DNA of 64,000 nucleotides from Amycolatopsis echigonensis (GCF_014174495.1 NZ_JACJHR010000033.1:1-64000); one strand, 5' to 3'. Positions 34,783 to 43,236 are shown, numbered from the stretch's first letter. Notes: generated by a model not told the origin, from the letters alone. A program made the numbers and translations.

Positions 34783-35715
34783 TCAGCCTTTCGCGGCATC
34801 ACGGCGAGCGGCGGCGGCGTCGCGGCGTTCCTCGAAGCGGGACGCCTGCGTGCCAAGGGAAACGAGGAAGGCCGCCAGCTCGTCTCGCGCGGTTTCGCCC
34901 ACCGGGCCGAGGCCGGTCAGGTCGAACACCTTCCAGTAGCGCAGCAACGGGAGGATGACGTCGTCGTGGTGGATGCGCAGGTCGTAGATGCCGGCCTTGG
35001 CGATCAGCGCCGCTTTCCGGGCGAAGCTCGGGATCACCGCGCCCGGCATCGCGAAGTTCAGGACCTCGTCGGCGATCGCGCGCAGCGTGGCGTCGGGAGA
35101 GATCTCCAGCGCGGCCTTGACCAGGTTCCGGTAGAAGACCATGTGGAGGTTCTCGTCCGTGGACACCCTGGCCAGCAGGCGTTCGGCGAGCGGGTCCTGG
35201 GTGTAGCGGCCGGTGTTGCGGTGCGAGAGCCGGGTGGCCAGCTCCTGGAACGAGACGTACGCGCAGACGTGCAGCAGCGGTTTGTCGCCGGTCGCGTAGC
35301 CAGCCTGCATGGTCGCCATCCGCATGCGTTCCAGCTCGACCGGGTCGACGGCGCGGGTCACCAGGAGGTAGTCGCGGATGCAGATGCCGTGCCTGCCTTC
35401 CTCGGCCGTCCACCGGTGCACCCAGGTGCCCCAGGCCCCGTCGCGGCCGAACGCGCGCTCGATTTCGCGGTGGTAGCTCGGCAGGTTGTCCTCGGTGAGC
35501 AGGTTGACCTCGAGCGCCGTCCGCGCGACCGGGCTGACCCGGGACTGCTCGGGGTCCCACGCCTCCCCGCCGAGATCGGCGAAGTCGCGCCCCTGGCTCC
35601 AGGGGACGTACTCGTGCGGCATCCACTCCTGCGCGGCGGCGAGGTGCCGGTTGAGATTCTCCTCGACCGTCCCTTCCAGTTCGTGCAACAAGCGCGTGCT
35701 TTCGGAAAGCGGCAT
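34783..35715 (-). CDS. Acyl-ACP desaturase (soluble diiron, DesA/FAB2-like)
   Basis: 310 residues from ATG 35715. Diiron ligands of the ferritin-like desaturases are visible: Glu in NLLTEDNLPSYHREI, TAEEGRHGICIRDYL (EEGRH) and STDENLHMVFYRN (DENLH). It introduces a double bond into acyl-ACP in the cytosol, with electrons from ferredoxin. Length is close to mycobacterial DesA1/DesA2 (~275-340). The gene is preceded by two overlapping palindromes, probable sites for a TetR-type lipid regulator, not encoded here. C-terminal RRDAAAARRDAAKG is a low-complexity tail. Confidence 0.9.
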   Translation of the reverse strand: MPLSESTRLLHELEGTVEENLNRHLAAAQEWMPHEYVPWSQGRDFADLGGEAWDPEQSRVSPVARTALEVNLLTEDNLPSYHREIERAFGRDGAWGTWVHRWTAEEGRHGICIRDYLLVTRAVDPVELERMRMATMQAGYATGDKPLLHVCAYVSFQELATRLSHRNTGRYTQDPLAERLLARVSTDENLHMVFYRNLVKAALEISPDATLRAIADEVLNFAMPGAVIPSFARKAALIAKAGIYDLRIHHDDVILPLLRYWKVFDLTGLGPVGETARDELAAFLVSLGTQASRFEERRDAAAARRDAAKG

Positions 35716-35741
35716 GAGGACGACCTTTCGTACCTACGCGA

Positions 35742-35768
35742 CCGTAACTTACGGTGCCGTAAGTACGG
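35742..35768. promoter_or_regulatory. Tandem palindromic operator upstream of the desaturase gene
   Basis: CCGTAACTTACGG (35742-35754, a perfect odd palindrome) is followed by CCGTAAGTACGG (35757-35768); viewed together ACTTACGG-TG-CCGTAAGT is an 8-base inverted repeat. It lies 27-53 bases upstream of the desaturase ATG, where a repressor would block the promoter. Likely a TetR-type fatty-acid regulator site. Confidence 0.65.
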
Positions 35769-35904
35769 TCAACGGCCGCGAGGCCCGCCGGGTTCCCGCG
35801 GCGGCGGTCCGGGTGATGCCGCTCACGGCTCCCGGGTGCGTACGGACCGACGGCCTGCGCGGATAGGCTTGCCCGGTGTCAGGGACCGTGGCCCGGAGGC
35901 CAGC

Positions 35905-36042
35905 GTGGTTGCCTTGCTGGTCTGCCTGGCGCCCATCGTGGTGCTGCTCCGGCGAGCCGTCCGCACCGGCCAGCCAGGTCCGGCCCCGCCAGCGGGTTCG
36001 CCGGACCTCCGCTTGACCCCTCGGCCGTGGTCCTGCGACTGA
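35905..36042 (+). CDS. Possible small membrane protein
   Basis: 45 codons from GTG 35905, 5 bases after CGGAGG: a hydrophobic N-terminal helix (VVALLVCLAPIVVLLRRAV) and a Pro-rich polar tail ending WSCD. The ribosome binding site and one-helix design favour a real small protein, but there is no homology evidence. It lies in the ~380-base gap between the desaturase and dehydroquinase genes; the rest of that gap (35769-35904, 36043-36096) shows nothing definite. Confidence 0.3.
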   Translation: MVALLVCLAPIVVLLRRAVRTGQPGPAPPAGSPDLRLTPRPWSCD

Positions 36043-36096
36043 ACGGCCTCGCAGAGCTCGGAGCCGCCGGTCTGGAATCGGGTGCCCAGGACGGCG

Positions 36097-36606
36097 TTAT
36101 CCAGCAGCGCCTGCAGGTTCGCCGGGCCTTGCGTGCGGTGGCGGCCTCGTCGAGCGGACGTCCCGGCGTTCGAGAGCTTGGTGCAAGACCTCGACTCCGT
36201 AGGCGTAGCCGTGAATGCCCGCACCGGCAATCACTGCTTCGGCGAGGTCGGAAACGTAGGAGTGGTGCCGAAACGGCTCGCGTCGGTGGATGTTGGTGAG
36301 GTGCACTTCGGCGACGAGCAGTTCGGACGCAAGGAGCGCGTCGCGGAGGGCGACGGAGGTGTGGGTGAGCGCGCCGGGGTTGAGCACGACGCCGTCGGTG
36401 GCGCCTCGGGCTTCGTGAAGACGGTCGATCAGCGCTCCTTCCCAGTTGCTCTGCAGAAAATCGGTTTCGTAGCCGAGTTCCTTGGCGCGGGCCGCGGCGA
36501 GTTGTTCGGCGTCGGCCAGCGTGTGCGTGCCGTAGAGGTCGGGCTCGCGGGTGCCGAGGAGATTCAGGTTGGGGCCGTTGAGGATCAGCAGCCGGTGGTG
36601 TCGCAT
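36097..36606 (-). CDS. aroQ: Type II 3-dehydroquinate dehydratase
   Basis: 169 residues from ATG 36606 behind CAGGAG. Type II dehydroquinase motifs: LLILNGPNLNLLGTREPDLYG with catalytic Arg and Tyr region, FLQSNWEGALIDRLHEA, VVLNPGALTHTSVALRDAL and EVHLTNIHRREPFRHHS with the catalytic His. The last ~25 residues (DVRSTRPPPHARPGEPAGAAG) exceed the usual ~145-150 residues and are probably unstructured. Here it most likely serves quinate breakdown (dehydroquinate to dehydroshikimate), because its neighbours are a shikimate/quinate importer, dehydrogenase and dehydroshikimate dehydratase. Functionally equals qsuC of Corynebacterium. Confidence 0.92.
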   Translation of the reverse strand: MRHHRLLILNGPNLNLLGTREPDLYGTHTLADAEQLAAARAKELGYETDFLQSNWEGALIDRLHEARGATDGVVLNPGALTHTSVALRDALLASELLVAEVHLTNIHRREPFRHHSYVSDLAEAVIAGAGIHGYAYGVEVLHQALERRDVRSTRPPPHARPGEPAGAAG

Positions 36607-36652
36607 GTGGACTCCTGGGCGGGCGGCGGTTCGGCCGCCCGCCCGCGGGGCG

Positions 36653-38017
36653 TCAAGCGGTGACGGTGCGCTCGTCATTGGCGGGGCGGGAGACCGGGCG
36701 GCCCAGGTCGGCCAGCGGTGTGCGGTAGGTCTCGCGCATGGTCAGCACGGCGAGCGCGGAGACCACGCAGGCGGCGGTGGTCAGCGCGGCGACGGGCATC
36801 CAGTTCGCCAGCTTGGGCCCGGCCAGCGCGGCGGCGACCGACGGCGCGAACCCGCCGAGCGCGAAGCCGAACTGCGTGCCGACCGCGACGCCGGACATCC
36901 GGACCCGGGTGCCGAACTGCTCGGTCCACAGTGCGTAGCCGACGCCGCCGTAGGCGCTGTACACGATGCCGGACAACAGGATTCCGACGACGAAGACGAG
37001 GGCCAGGTTGTTCTGGCTGACCGCCCAGATGAACGGCCAGATCAGCACGGCCACGCCGAGGGAGCCGAAGAGGAACACGGGTTTGCGGCCGAACCGGTCG
37101 CCTGCCTTGCCGAACAGCGGGATGGCCACGAGCGCGACGATGTTCCCGGTCATGATCATCCACAGCAGCGCGGTGCGGGACATGCCGATGGTGGAGGCCC
37201 CGTAGGTCAGCGAGTAGATGGTGACGATGGTGCTGGACACCGACACCAGTGCGCTGAACACGATCTTGAGCACGTCCGGCGTGTGGTGGCGCAGCAGCAC
37301 GGCGAGCGGAGCCCGGGGCGTGGCGCGTTCGTGCTTCGCGGTCTCGAACTCCGGGCTTTCGTGCAGGGACCGCCGGATCCACCAGCCGGCCACCGTCACC
37401 GCGGCGCTGAGCAGGAACGGGATCCGCCAGCCCCAGGACAGCAGTTCCTCGCTCGGCATCGCCGAGATCGGCAGGAACACCGCGGTGGCCAGGATCAGCC
37501 CGAACTGCGTGCCGGCGAGGGTGAAGCTGGTGAAGTACGCGCGTTTGCCCGGCGGGGCGTGTTCGAGGGTCGTCGAACCGGCGCTCGACTGTTCTCCGGC
37601 GACGACGAGACCCTGCACCAGCCGCAGCACCAGCAGCAGAATCGGTGCGGCGAATCCGATCGTGCTGTATCCGGGCAGGACGCCGATGAGGAAGGTCGCG
37701 AGGCCCATCCCGGACAGGGTCAGCAGCAGCACTCGTTTCCGGCCGATCGTGTCGCCGAGGTGCCCGAAGAGGAACGAGCCGACCGGGCGCGCCACGTAGG
37801 CGACGCCGAAGGTGGCGAGCGAGGCGACGGTCGCGGCGGCCGCGTTGCCGTGCGGGAAGAACACTTTCGGGAAGATCAGCGCCGCGGCCGTCCCGTAGAT
37901 GAAGAAGTCGTAGTACTCGAGAGCGCTGCCGATCCACGAGGACACGGCGGCTTTGCGCGGGGTGCGGCGAGGGGAGTCCGGCGTGGCCGGATCCGGGCGC
38001 AGGACGGCGTCGTCCAC
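36653..38017 (-). CDS. MFS transporter, MHS family, probable shikimate/quinate importer
   Basis: 454 residues from GTG 38017, which is 5 bases after AAGGAGG; an ATG at 38062 is farther upstream without a site. Twelve helices; SSWIGSALEYYDFFIYGTAA and GHLGDTIGRKRVLLLTL are MHS symporter hallmarks, LRLVQGLVVAGEQSSAGS marks helix 5. ShiA-like proteins of this group import shikimate with protons. It precedes the dehydroquinase gene by 46 bases on the same strand, and its promoter region carries the same TGTACC motif as the divergent catabolic genes, so it probably feeds the pathway. Confidence 0.85.
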   Translation of the reverse strand: MDDAVLRPDPATPDSPRRTPRKAAVSSWIGSALEYYDFFIYGTAAALIFPKVFFPHGNAAAATVASLATFGVAYVARPVGSFLFGHLGDTIGRKRVLLLTLSGMGLATFLIGVLPGYSTIGFAAPILLLVLRLVQGLVVAGEQSSAGSTTLEHAPPGKRAYFTSFTLAGTQFGLILATAVFLPISAMPSEELLSWGWRIPFLLSAAVTVAGWWIRRSLHESPEFETAKHERATPRAPLAVLLRHHTPDVLKIVFSALVSVSSTIVTIYSLTYGASTIGMSRTALLWMIMTGNIVALVAIPLFGKAGDRFGRKPVFLFGSLGVAVLIWPFIWAVSQNNLALVFVVGILLSGIVYSAYGGVGYALWTEQFGTRVRMSGVAVGTQFGFALGGFAPSVAAALAGPKLANWMPVAALTTAACVVSALAVLTMRETYRTPLADLGRPVSRPANDERTVTA

Positions 38018-38067
38018 GTCTGCCTCCTTGGCGGCCGCGCGCGGCGGCCGGGGTTCGTCCACTCGGA

Positions 38068-38090
38068 ATGTACCGACTGGTTATGTACCG
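38068..38090. promoter_or_regulatory. TGTACC-type operator upstream of the importer gene
   Basis: ATGTACC at 38068-38074 is repeated at 38083-38089 with GACTGGTT between. The same elements, inverted, occur at 38890-38913 in front of the shikimate dehydrogenase and TetR genes. Placement 51 bases upstream of the importer start suits a repressor site. Confidence 0.6.
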
Positions 38091-38146
38091 GATGGTGAGT
38101 TAGCGAACCCCGTGGTGTCAAGACCCGGCGAGGGATCCGGTGGGTC

Positions 38147-38842
38147 TCAGGCCCGGCCGACGTGCGCGGTGAGGTACTCCAGGACCAGGTCGCCGAGCAT
38201 CCGGCGGTAGTGCGCGCGCCGCGCGGGATCCAGCAGGTCGCGGTCGAAGATGGCCTGGAAGGTGTGCTGGTTGGCGGTCCGGAACACGCAGAACGCGCTG
38301 ATCACCATGTGCACGTCGAGCGCGTCGACGTCCTCGCGGAACAGTCCCGCCGCGCGGCCGCGGTCGAGGATGCCGCCGAGCACGTCGACGGCGGGCGCGG
38401 CGAGCCCGGGCAGGATCGGCGAGGTGCGCAGGTGCTCGGCGTGGTGGATGTTCTCGATGCCGACGAGCCGGATGAACGCGGGATGCGATTCGTGGTGGTC
38501 GAAGGTCAGTTCGGCGAGCGCGCGCATGGCGCGGGCCGGGTCGAGGTGGTCGACGTCCAGCTGCTGCTCCAGGGCGCGGATCCCCTGGTAGGCGTGCTCG
38601 AGGACGGCTACGTAGAGGCGTTCCTTGCTCCCGAAGTAGTAGTAGATCATCCGCTTGGTGGTGCGGGTGCGGGCGGCGATCTCGTCGACGCGCGCGCCGT
38701 CGTACCCGCGGTCGGCGAACTCCTCGGTGGCGATGTCGAGGATCTCCGCCCGGGTGCGTTCGGCGTCGCGCTGCCTTTCCGCGGGCTCGGCGGACCCGTT
38801 CGCCTCGGCGCGGACCGGGCCGTCCTGCGCTGCTGTGCTCAC
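38147..38842 (-). CDS. TetR-family regulator, probable repressor of quinate/shikimate genes
   Basis: 231 residues from GTG 38842. N-terminal low-complexity stretch of ~25 residues, then a TetR helix-turn-helix: ILDIATEEFADRGYDGARVDEIAARTRTTKRMIYYYFGSKERLYV. C-terminal helices (LVGIENIHHAEHLRTSPIL, HMVISAFCVFRTANQHTFQAIF) resemble TetR_C of aromatic-catabolism regulators. It lies between the two transcription units of the pathway and divergent from the dehydrogenase gene, sharing the operator at 38890-38913. In Corynebacterium the comparable genes are under a LysR protein (QsuR), so this is a different control solution. Confidence 0.87.
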   Translation of the reverse strand: MSTAAQDGPVRAEANGSAEPAERQRDAERTRAEILDIATEEFADRGYDGARVDEIAARTRTTKRMIYYYFGSKERLYVAVLEHAYQGIRALEQQLDVDHLDPARAMRALAELTFDHHESHPAFIRLVGIENIHHAEHLRTSPILPGLAAPAVDVLGGILDRGRAAGLFREDVDALDVHMVISAFCVFRTANQHTFQAIFDRDLLDPARRAHYRRMLGDLVLEYLTAHVGRA

Positions 38843-38889
38843 GCCGCCGAGGATATCCGCCCGCCGGCTTCCCTTCCGCGCTCCGACAC

Positions 38890-38913
38890 GGTACAAGTAA
38901 CTAACTGGTACAT
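38890..38913. promoter_or_regulatory. GGTACA-type operator in the TetR/shikimate dehydrogenase promoter region
   Basis: GGTACAAGTAAC and TAACTGGTACAT lie within 24 bases; the reverse complement gives ATGTACC and TGTACC as at 38068-38090. Location between divergent starts 38842 and 38936 fits autoregulation by the TetR protein plus control of the catabolic genes. Confidence 0.65.
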
Positions 38914-38935
38914 ACATCGGAGGCGAGGGAGTTCC

Positions 38936-39850
38936 ATGCCGCAGGACCGCACCACCCGGCCGGCTTCCGGCCCCGGCCGGCTGCTGACCGGCCTCATCGG
39001 GGCGGGGATCGGGCCCTCCCTTTCGCCCGCGCTGCACGAGCGCGAGGCCCGCGAACTCGGGCTCGACTGCGCCTACGCCCGGTTCGACCTCGACGAACTC
39101 GGCGTGGCGCCGGAGGCCGTCGGCGACCTGCTCGCCCGCGTCGCGGCGGAAGGCCTGGCCGGGGTCAACGTCACCCATCCCGCCAAGCAGGCCGTCCTGC
39201 GGCATCTCGACGAGCTTTCCCCGGACGCCGCCGCGATCGGCGCGGTGAACACCGTGGTCTTCTCCGGCGGCCGGGCGATCGGGCACAACACCGACTGGTC
39301 CGGCTTCCGGGACGGTTTCGTCGCCGGGCTGCCCGGCGCGCCGCTGGACCGGGTCGTGCTGCTCGGCGCGGGCGGTGCCGGGGCGGCCGCGGCGCACGCG
39401 CTGCTGAGCCTCGGCGCCGGTTCGCTCACGGTGCTCGACGTCGACGCCGGCCGGGCGGCGCGCCTCGCGGACGACCTCGCGGCGCGATTCGGCTCGGGCC
39501 GGGCGATCGGCTCGCCGGCCAGCGCGCTGGAGCGAACGCTGGCCGCCGCCGACGGGCTCGTGCACGCGACCCCGGTCGGCATGGCCGAGCACCCGGGCCT
39601 GCCGCTGCCGGTCTCGGTGCTTCGCCCGGAGCTGTGGGTGGCCGAGATCGTTTACCGGCCACTGGAAACGGCGTTGCTGCGGGCGGCACGCGCGCGCGGC
39701 TGCCGGACGCTCGACGGCGGGCGGATGGCGGTGCACCAGGCGGCGGAGGCGCTGCGGTTGTTCAGCGGACGGGAACCCGATCCGGCCAGGATGCTGCGGC
39801 ATCTCGCCGAGCTGGTCGGCGGCGAAGGAGGTGCCGGCCGTGTCGCGTGA
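38936..39850 (+). CDS. aroE: Shikimate/quinate 5-dehydrogenase
   Basis: 304 residues from ATG 38936 behind GAGGGAG. Shikimate-binding N-terminus GIGPSLSPALHEREARELG and GVNVTHPAKQAVLRHLDE (catalytic Lys), NTDWSGFRDGF (catalytic Asp), NAD(P) loop VLLGAGGAGAAAAHALL, and C-terminal DGGRMAVHQAAEALRLFSG. It interconverts shikimate and dehydroshikimate, or quinate and dehydroquinate; after the GAGGAG loop VLDVDAGRAA has Asp at the end of beta-2, favouring NAD and a catabolic role like QsuD. Overlaps the dehydroshikimate dehydratase gene by 11 bases. Confidence 0.9.
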   Translation: MPQDRTTRPASGPGRLLTGLIGAGIGPSLSPALHEREARELGLDCAYARFDLDELGVAPEAVGDLLARVAAEGLAGVNVTHPAKQAVLRHLDELSPDAAAIGAVNTVVFSGGRAIGHNTDWSGFRDGFVAGLPGAPLDRVVLLGAGGAGAAAAHALLSLGAGSLTVLDVDAGRAARLADDLAARFGSGRAIGSPASALERTLAAADGLVHATPVGMAEHPGLPLPVSVLRPELWVAEIVYRPLETALLRAARARGCRTLDGGRMAVHQAAEALRLFSGREPDPARMLRHLAELVGGEGGAGRVA

Positions 39851-41651
39851 TTTCCGGACCGCCATCGCCACCGTGTGCCTTTCCGGTGCGCTGGAGGACA
39901 AACTCGCCGCCGCGGCGTCCGCCGGGTTCGACGGGGTCGAGATTTTCGAACCCGACCTCGTGGCGTCTCCGCTGCCGCCGGGCGAAGTGCGGCTGCGCTG
40001 CGCCGATCTTGGCCTGTCGGTCGACCTGTACCAGCCGTTCCGCGACTTGGATTCGACCGTGCCGGACCGGTTCGCGGCGAACCTGCGGCGGGCGGAGCGC
40101 AAGTTCGACGTGATGGAGGAGCTCGGCGCGGACACCGTGCTGGTGTGCTCGTCGGTCGCCGACGACGCGGTCGAGGACCTCGATGTGCTGGCCGAGCAGC
40201 TGCGCGAGCTGGCCGAACGCGCCGGCGCGCGCGGGCTGCGGATCGCGTACGAGGCGCTGGCCTGGGGCAGGCACGTGAACACCTACGACCGCTCGTGGGA
40301 GGCCGTCCGCCGGGCGGACCACCCCGCCCTGGGACTGTGCCTGGACAGTTTCCACATCCTCTCGCGCGGTTCGGATCCCGCGGGCATCGCCGGAATTCCC
40401 GGCGAGAAACTGTTCTTCCTCCAGCTCGCCGACGCGCCGCACCTGTCGATGGACGTGCTGCAATGGAGCCGCCATCACCGGTTGTTCCCGGGACAGGGCG
40501 CGTTCGACCTGCCTGGTTTCCTAGCCCCGGTTCTGGCTGCCGGGTACTCCGGCCCGCTGTCGCTGGAGGTCTTCAACGATGTGTTCCGGCAGGCAGACCC
40601 GGCGCGGGCAGCCGTGGACGCGCACCGTTCGCTGCTCGCACTGGCCGAGGCGACCCTGCCGGCGGCCGCGGGCCCGCCGGCGCCCGCGGTGCGCGGGCAC
40701 GCGTTCGTCGAGCTGTCCGCGGACGACAGTCTGAGCCCTGTCCTGGCCGCGCTCGGCTTCGCGCGCACCGGACAGCATCGGACGAAGCCGGTCGAGCGGT
40801 GGGAACAGGGCAGCGCCCGGATTCTCGTGAACCGGTCCGGCTCCCCGGCCGCGGTCGGCGCATTGGCCGTCGAATCCGCCGATCCGTCCGGAGCCGCGCA
40901 CCGTGCGACCTGGCTCGACGCCACACGGCTGCCGCGGGAACGGGGTCCGGCGGAGGCGGACCTGGCCGCGGTGACCGCGCCCGACGGGACCGCGTTGTTC
41001 TTCTGCCGCACCGGGTCCGAAGAGGACTGGACCGGCGACTTCGTCCCGACCGGCGAGACAGCCCCGGGCATCGGCGTGACCGCGATCGACCACGTAGGAC
41101 TGGCGCAGCCGTTCGACCACTTCGACGAGGCGGTGTTGTTCTACCGCAGCGTGCTCGGACTGGAACCGGCCGCCGACGGCGAATTCGCCGCGCCGTTCGG
41201 CCTCGTGCGCAGCCGGGCCGTCGCGGACGCCGACCGTCGCGTCCGGCTCGCGCTGACCGTGTCGCTGCTGCGGCGCGGCGAGTGGGCGCCCGGGGTGTCC
41301 GAACCGCAGTACGTGGCCTTGGCGGTGGACGATGTCGTCGCCGCCGCCCGCGCCGCCCGTGCTGCCGGCGCACCCTTGCTGGCGATCCCGGACAACTACT
41401 ACGCCGATCTGGCCGCTCGGCTGGACCTGCCCGCCGAGCGGATCGCCGAGTACCGCGAACTCGGAGTGCTGCACGAGGAAAACCCGGACGGCGCGTACTT
41501 GCAGGTGTGCACGGAGGTACTCGGCGGCCGGGTATTCCTCGCGCTGGTCCAGCGGCTGGGGGAGTACGACGGGTACGGCTGGACGGACGCCCCGGTCCGG
41601 ATGGCCGCCCATCGGCGCCGGCGGCTGGCGCGGGAGCATGCGCACGCTTGA
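39840..41651 (+). CDS. qsuB: 3-Dehydroshikimate dehydratase, fused TIM barrel/HPPD-like (QsuB/QuiC1 type)
   Basis: 603 residues from GTG 39840, 8 bases after GAAGGAGG. N-terminal ~280 residues are a sugar-phosphate isomerase-like TIM barrel: AAASAGFDGVEIFEPDL, EELGADTVLVCSS, YEALAWGRHVNTYD, LGLCLDSFHILSRG, FFLQLADAPH (metal ligands Glu, Asp, His). C-terminal ~300 residues are 4-hydroxyphenylpyruvate dioxygenase-like VOC repeats: TAIDHVGLAQPFDHFDEAVLFYRSVLGLEP and YLQVCTEVLGGRVFLALVQR. This fusion is that of QsuB/QuiC1, which makes protocatechuate from dehydroshikimate. It completes the quinate/shikimate route; protocatechuate ring-cleavage genes are not in the window. Confidence 0.9.
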   Translation: MSRDFRTAIATVCLSGALEDKLAAAASAGFDGVEIFEPDLVASPLPPGEVRLRCADLGLSVDLYQPFRDLDSTVPDRFAANLRRAERKFDVMEELGADTVLVCSSVADDAVEDLDVLAEQLRELAERAGARGLRIAYEALAWGRHVNTYDRSWEAVRRADHPALGLCLDSFHILSRGSDPAGIAGIPGEKLFFLQLADAPHLSMDVLQWSRHHRLFPGQGAFDLPGFLAPVLAAGYSGPLSLEVFNDVFRQADPARAAVDAHRSLLALAEATLPAAAGPPAPAVRGHAFVELSADDSLSPVLAALGFARTGQHRTKPVERWEQGSARILVNRSGSPAAVGALAVESADPSGAAHRATWLDATRLPRERGPAEADLAAVTAPDGTALFFCRTGSEEDWTGDFVPTGETAPGIGVTAIDHVGLAQPFDHFDEAVLFYRSVLGLEPAADGEFAAPFGLVRSRAVADADRRVRLALTVSLLRRGEWAPGVSEPQYVALAVDDVVAAARAARAAGAPLLAIPDNYYADLAARLDLPAERIAEYRELGVLHEENPDGAYLQVCTEVLGGRVFLALVQRLGEYDGYGWTDAPVRMAAHRRRRLAREHAHA

Positions 41652-41728
41652 TGATCGCCGCTGTCTCATCGCGCAATGGTGCAGAGGGATGACCTAGGCG
41701 CCATCCGGACCGATGCCTGCGCTCGCCG

Positions 41729-42397
41729 TCAGTGCGGGCCTTCGTGGCTCCCGTGCCGGGCGGGCAGATCCACGCCGTCCACGAGGCCGTGGCGGACCGC
41801 CAGCGAAGCCGCTTGCAGGCGCGAGTGGACGCCCAGTTTCGTCAGCACCGCTTGGACATGCGTCCGCACCGTCGTCGCCGACACGCCCAGCCGCCAGGAC
41901 ATCGCGGTGGTGTCCAGGCCCTCTGCCAGCAATGCCAAGCACTGCCGCTCCCGGGTCGTCAGGAACGACGCCAGCCGCACGGCGTCCATGTCTCCTCGGG
42001 ATCTCGGGCTCGCGGCAGGCAATTCCACGACGATGTCGCCCGCGTAAGCGCGGCGGATGGCGGTGACCAAGGCGGGCAGGCCCAGTGTCTTGTGGACGAA
42101 TCCGGCTGCCCCGGCGGCCATCGCCAGGACCATTCCGGTCGGATCTCGGTCCGCGGTCAGGATGATGACCTTCGTGTTCCGGTCGGCGCTGCGGACGTCG
42201 GCGACCGCGCGGGTTCCTTCGCCGTCGGAGAAGTGGCGGTCCAGCAGGCAAAGATCCGGGTTCAGGTCCGCCACCGCGTCGATCGTGGCGGAGAGGGTGA
42301 GCTTGATGGCGAGCACGGTGAAGCCCTGCTGGCCGAGCGCGGTGCCGAGGGCGTCCGCGAACAGCTGGTGGTCGTCGCCGATGACCAGGCTCGCCAT
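41729..42397 (-). CDS. LuxR-family response regulator
   Basis: 222 residues from ATG 42397. Receiver with GDDHQLFADAL, Asp53 in DLCLLDRHFSDG, Thr in VIILTADRD and Lys in GFVHKTLGLPALV; LuxR helix-turn-helix LTTRERQCLALLAEGLDTTAMSWRLGVSATTVRTHVQAVLTKLGV at the C-terminus. The start lies 5 bases after the stop of the histidine kinase gene, so they form a two-component pair. All phosphorylation residues are present, unlike the response regulator at 50.1 kb. It sits next to the exopolysaccharide locus and could control it (inference). Confidence 0.9.
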   Translation of the reverse strand: MASLVIGDDHQLFADALGTALGQQGFTVLAIKLTLSATIDAVADLNPDLCLLDRHFSDGEGTRAVADVRSADRNTKVIILTADRDPTGMVLAMAAGAAGFVHKTLGLPALVTAIRRAYAGDIVVELPAASPRSRGDMDAVRLASFLTTRERQCLALLAEGLDTTAMSWRLGVSATTVRTHVQAVLTKLGVHSRLQAASLAVRHGLVDGVDLPARHGSHEGPH

Positions 42398-42401
42398 CGG
42401 G

Positions 42402-43028
42402 TCAGTCCGCCGGCGTCGCGAACACGAGCCGGACGCAAGTGCCGTGCGGCGTGCGGTCTTCGAACCGCACCTGAGCGCCTCCGGCACCGGCTTGTTCGGA
42501 CACGATCCGCAGCCCCCGCGCAGCCCAGCCCTGTGGTCCGCGGCCGAACCCGGGGCCGTTGTCGGCGATCGCGACGGTCACCGGCGGACCCGGTTCGGCG
42601 GACAGTTCGACCTCTCCGCCCGGGCCCGCCGCTCGCGCCGCGTTGCCGACCAGGTTCGTGATCACACGCCACAGCGACAGTTCGTCGGTCACGAGCAGCA
42701 CCGGTTCGTCGGCACGCACTTTCACCGCCGCGCCGCCGGTTTGCGTCGCGATCTGCGCCGCGCACTCGAGCAAGGCGACCACGTCCACCGGCTTCGGTGC
42801 GCACTCCGCTGCCGACGCCTGCCGGACCAAGGCCAGCAAGCGGGCGGTCTCGTCCGAAATCACCGCGATCCGGCGGTGCGCCCCGGCGGACAGGCGCTCG
42901 GAATTCAGCACCGATTCGGTCAAACAGGACAAAGCGAACAAGCCGTGTCCTAAATCGTGCAGCACATCACCGGAGAAGAGTCCCGGGGCAGGCCCGGTAT
43001 CGGTGTGCCGCAAAAGTTCCGATGACAT
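42402..43028 (-). CDS. Short cytosolic histidine kinase without a sensor domain
   Basis: 208 residues from ATG 43028 behind GCGAGG; an upstream ATG at 43052 is less likely. No membrane helix or input domain. VLHDLGHGLFALSCLTESVL resembles a HisKA helix with the phospho-His in LHDLGH; later VITNLVGNAARAAGPG (N box), VTVAIADNGPGFG (D/G1) and ARGLRIVSEQAGAGGAQV (G2) form the ATPase domain. Such minimal kinases depend on a separate sensor. Divergent from the CE4 gene that begins the exopolysaccharide locus. Confidence 0.8.
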   Translation of the reverse strand: MSSELLRHTDTGPAPGLFSGDVLHDLGHGLFALSCLTESVLNSERLSAGAHRRIAVISDETARLLALVRQASAAECAPKPVDVVALLECAAQIATQTGGAAVKVRADEPVLLVTDELSLWRVITNLVGNAARAAGPGGEVELSAEPGPPVTVAIADNGPGFGRGPQGWAARGLRIVSEQAGAGGAQVRFEDRTPHGTCVRLVFATPAD

Positions 43029-43236
43029 TGTGCACCTCGCCCCGACGGCCATTCGTAACGCCCTTTAATCGTGCGCCGCGCGAGGAAGGTTACGGCCCTC
43101 CTCGACGTGATCTCCGGAAACGGGGCGAGCCGCAATCGTCCTCGTTGCCGATCCGCCGGGATTTCCGGCCGCGTTACCGTCCGATGGTTCTCCGGCTGCG
43201 CGGCGTCGCCGGGCCGGATCCGAACCGGGAGGGCCG

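Noticed and set aside
35823..36230. Minus-strand frame of 135 codons overlapping the dehydroquinase 3' end
   Set aside because: The dehydroquinase frame is clearly the coding one here; a segment reading LQALLDNAVLGTRFQTGG looks coding-like but has no start and may be a gene remnant at best.
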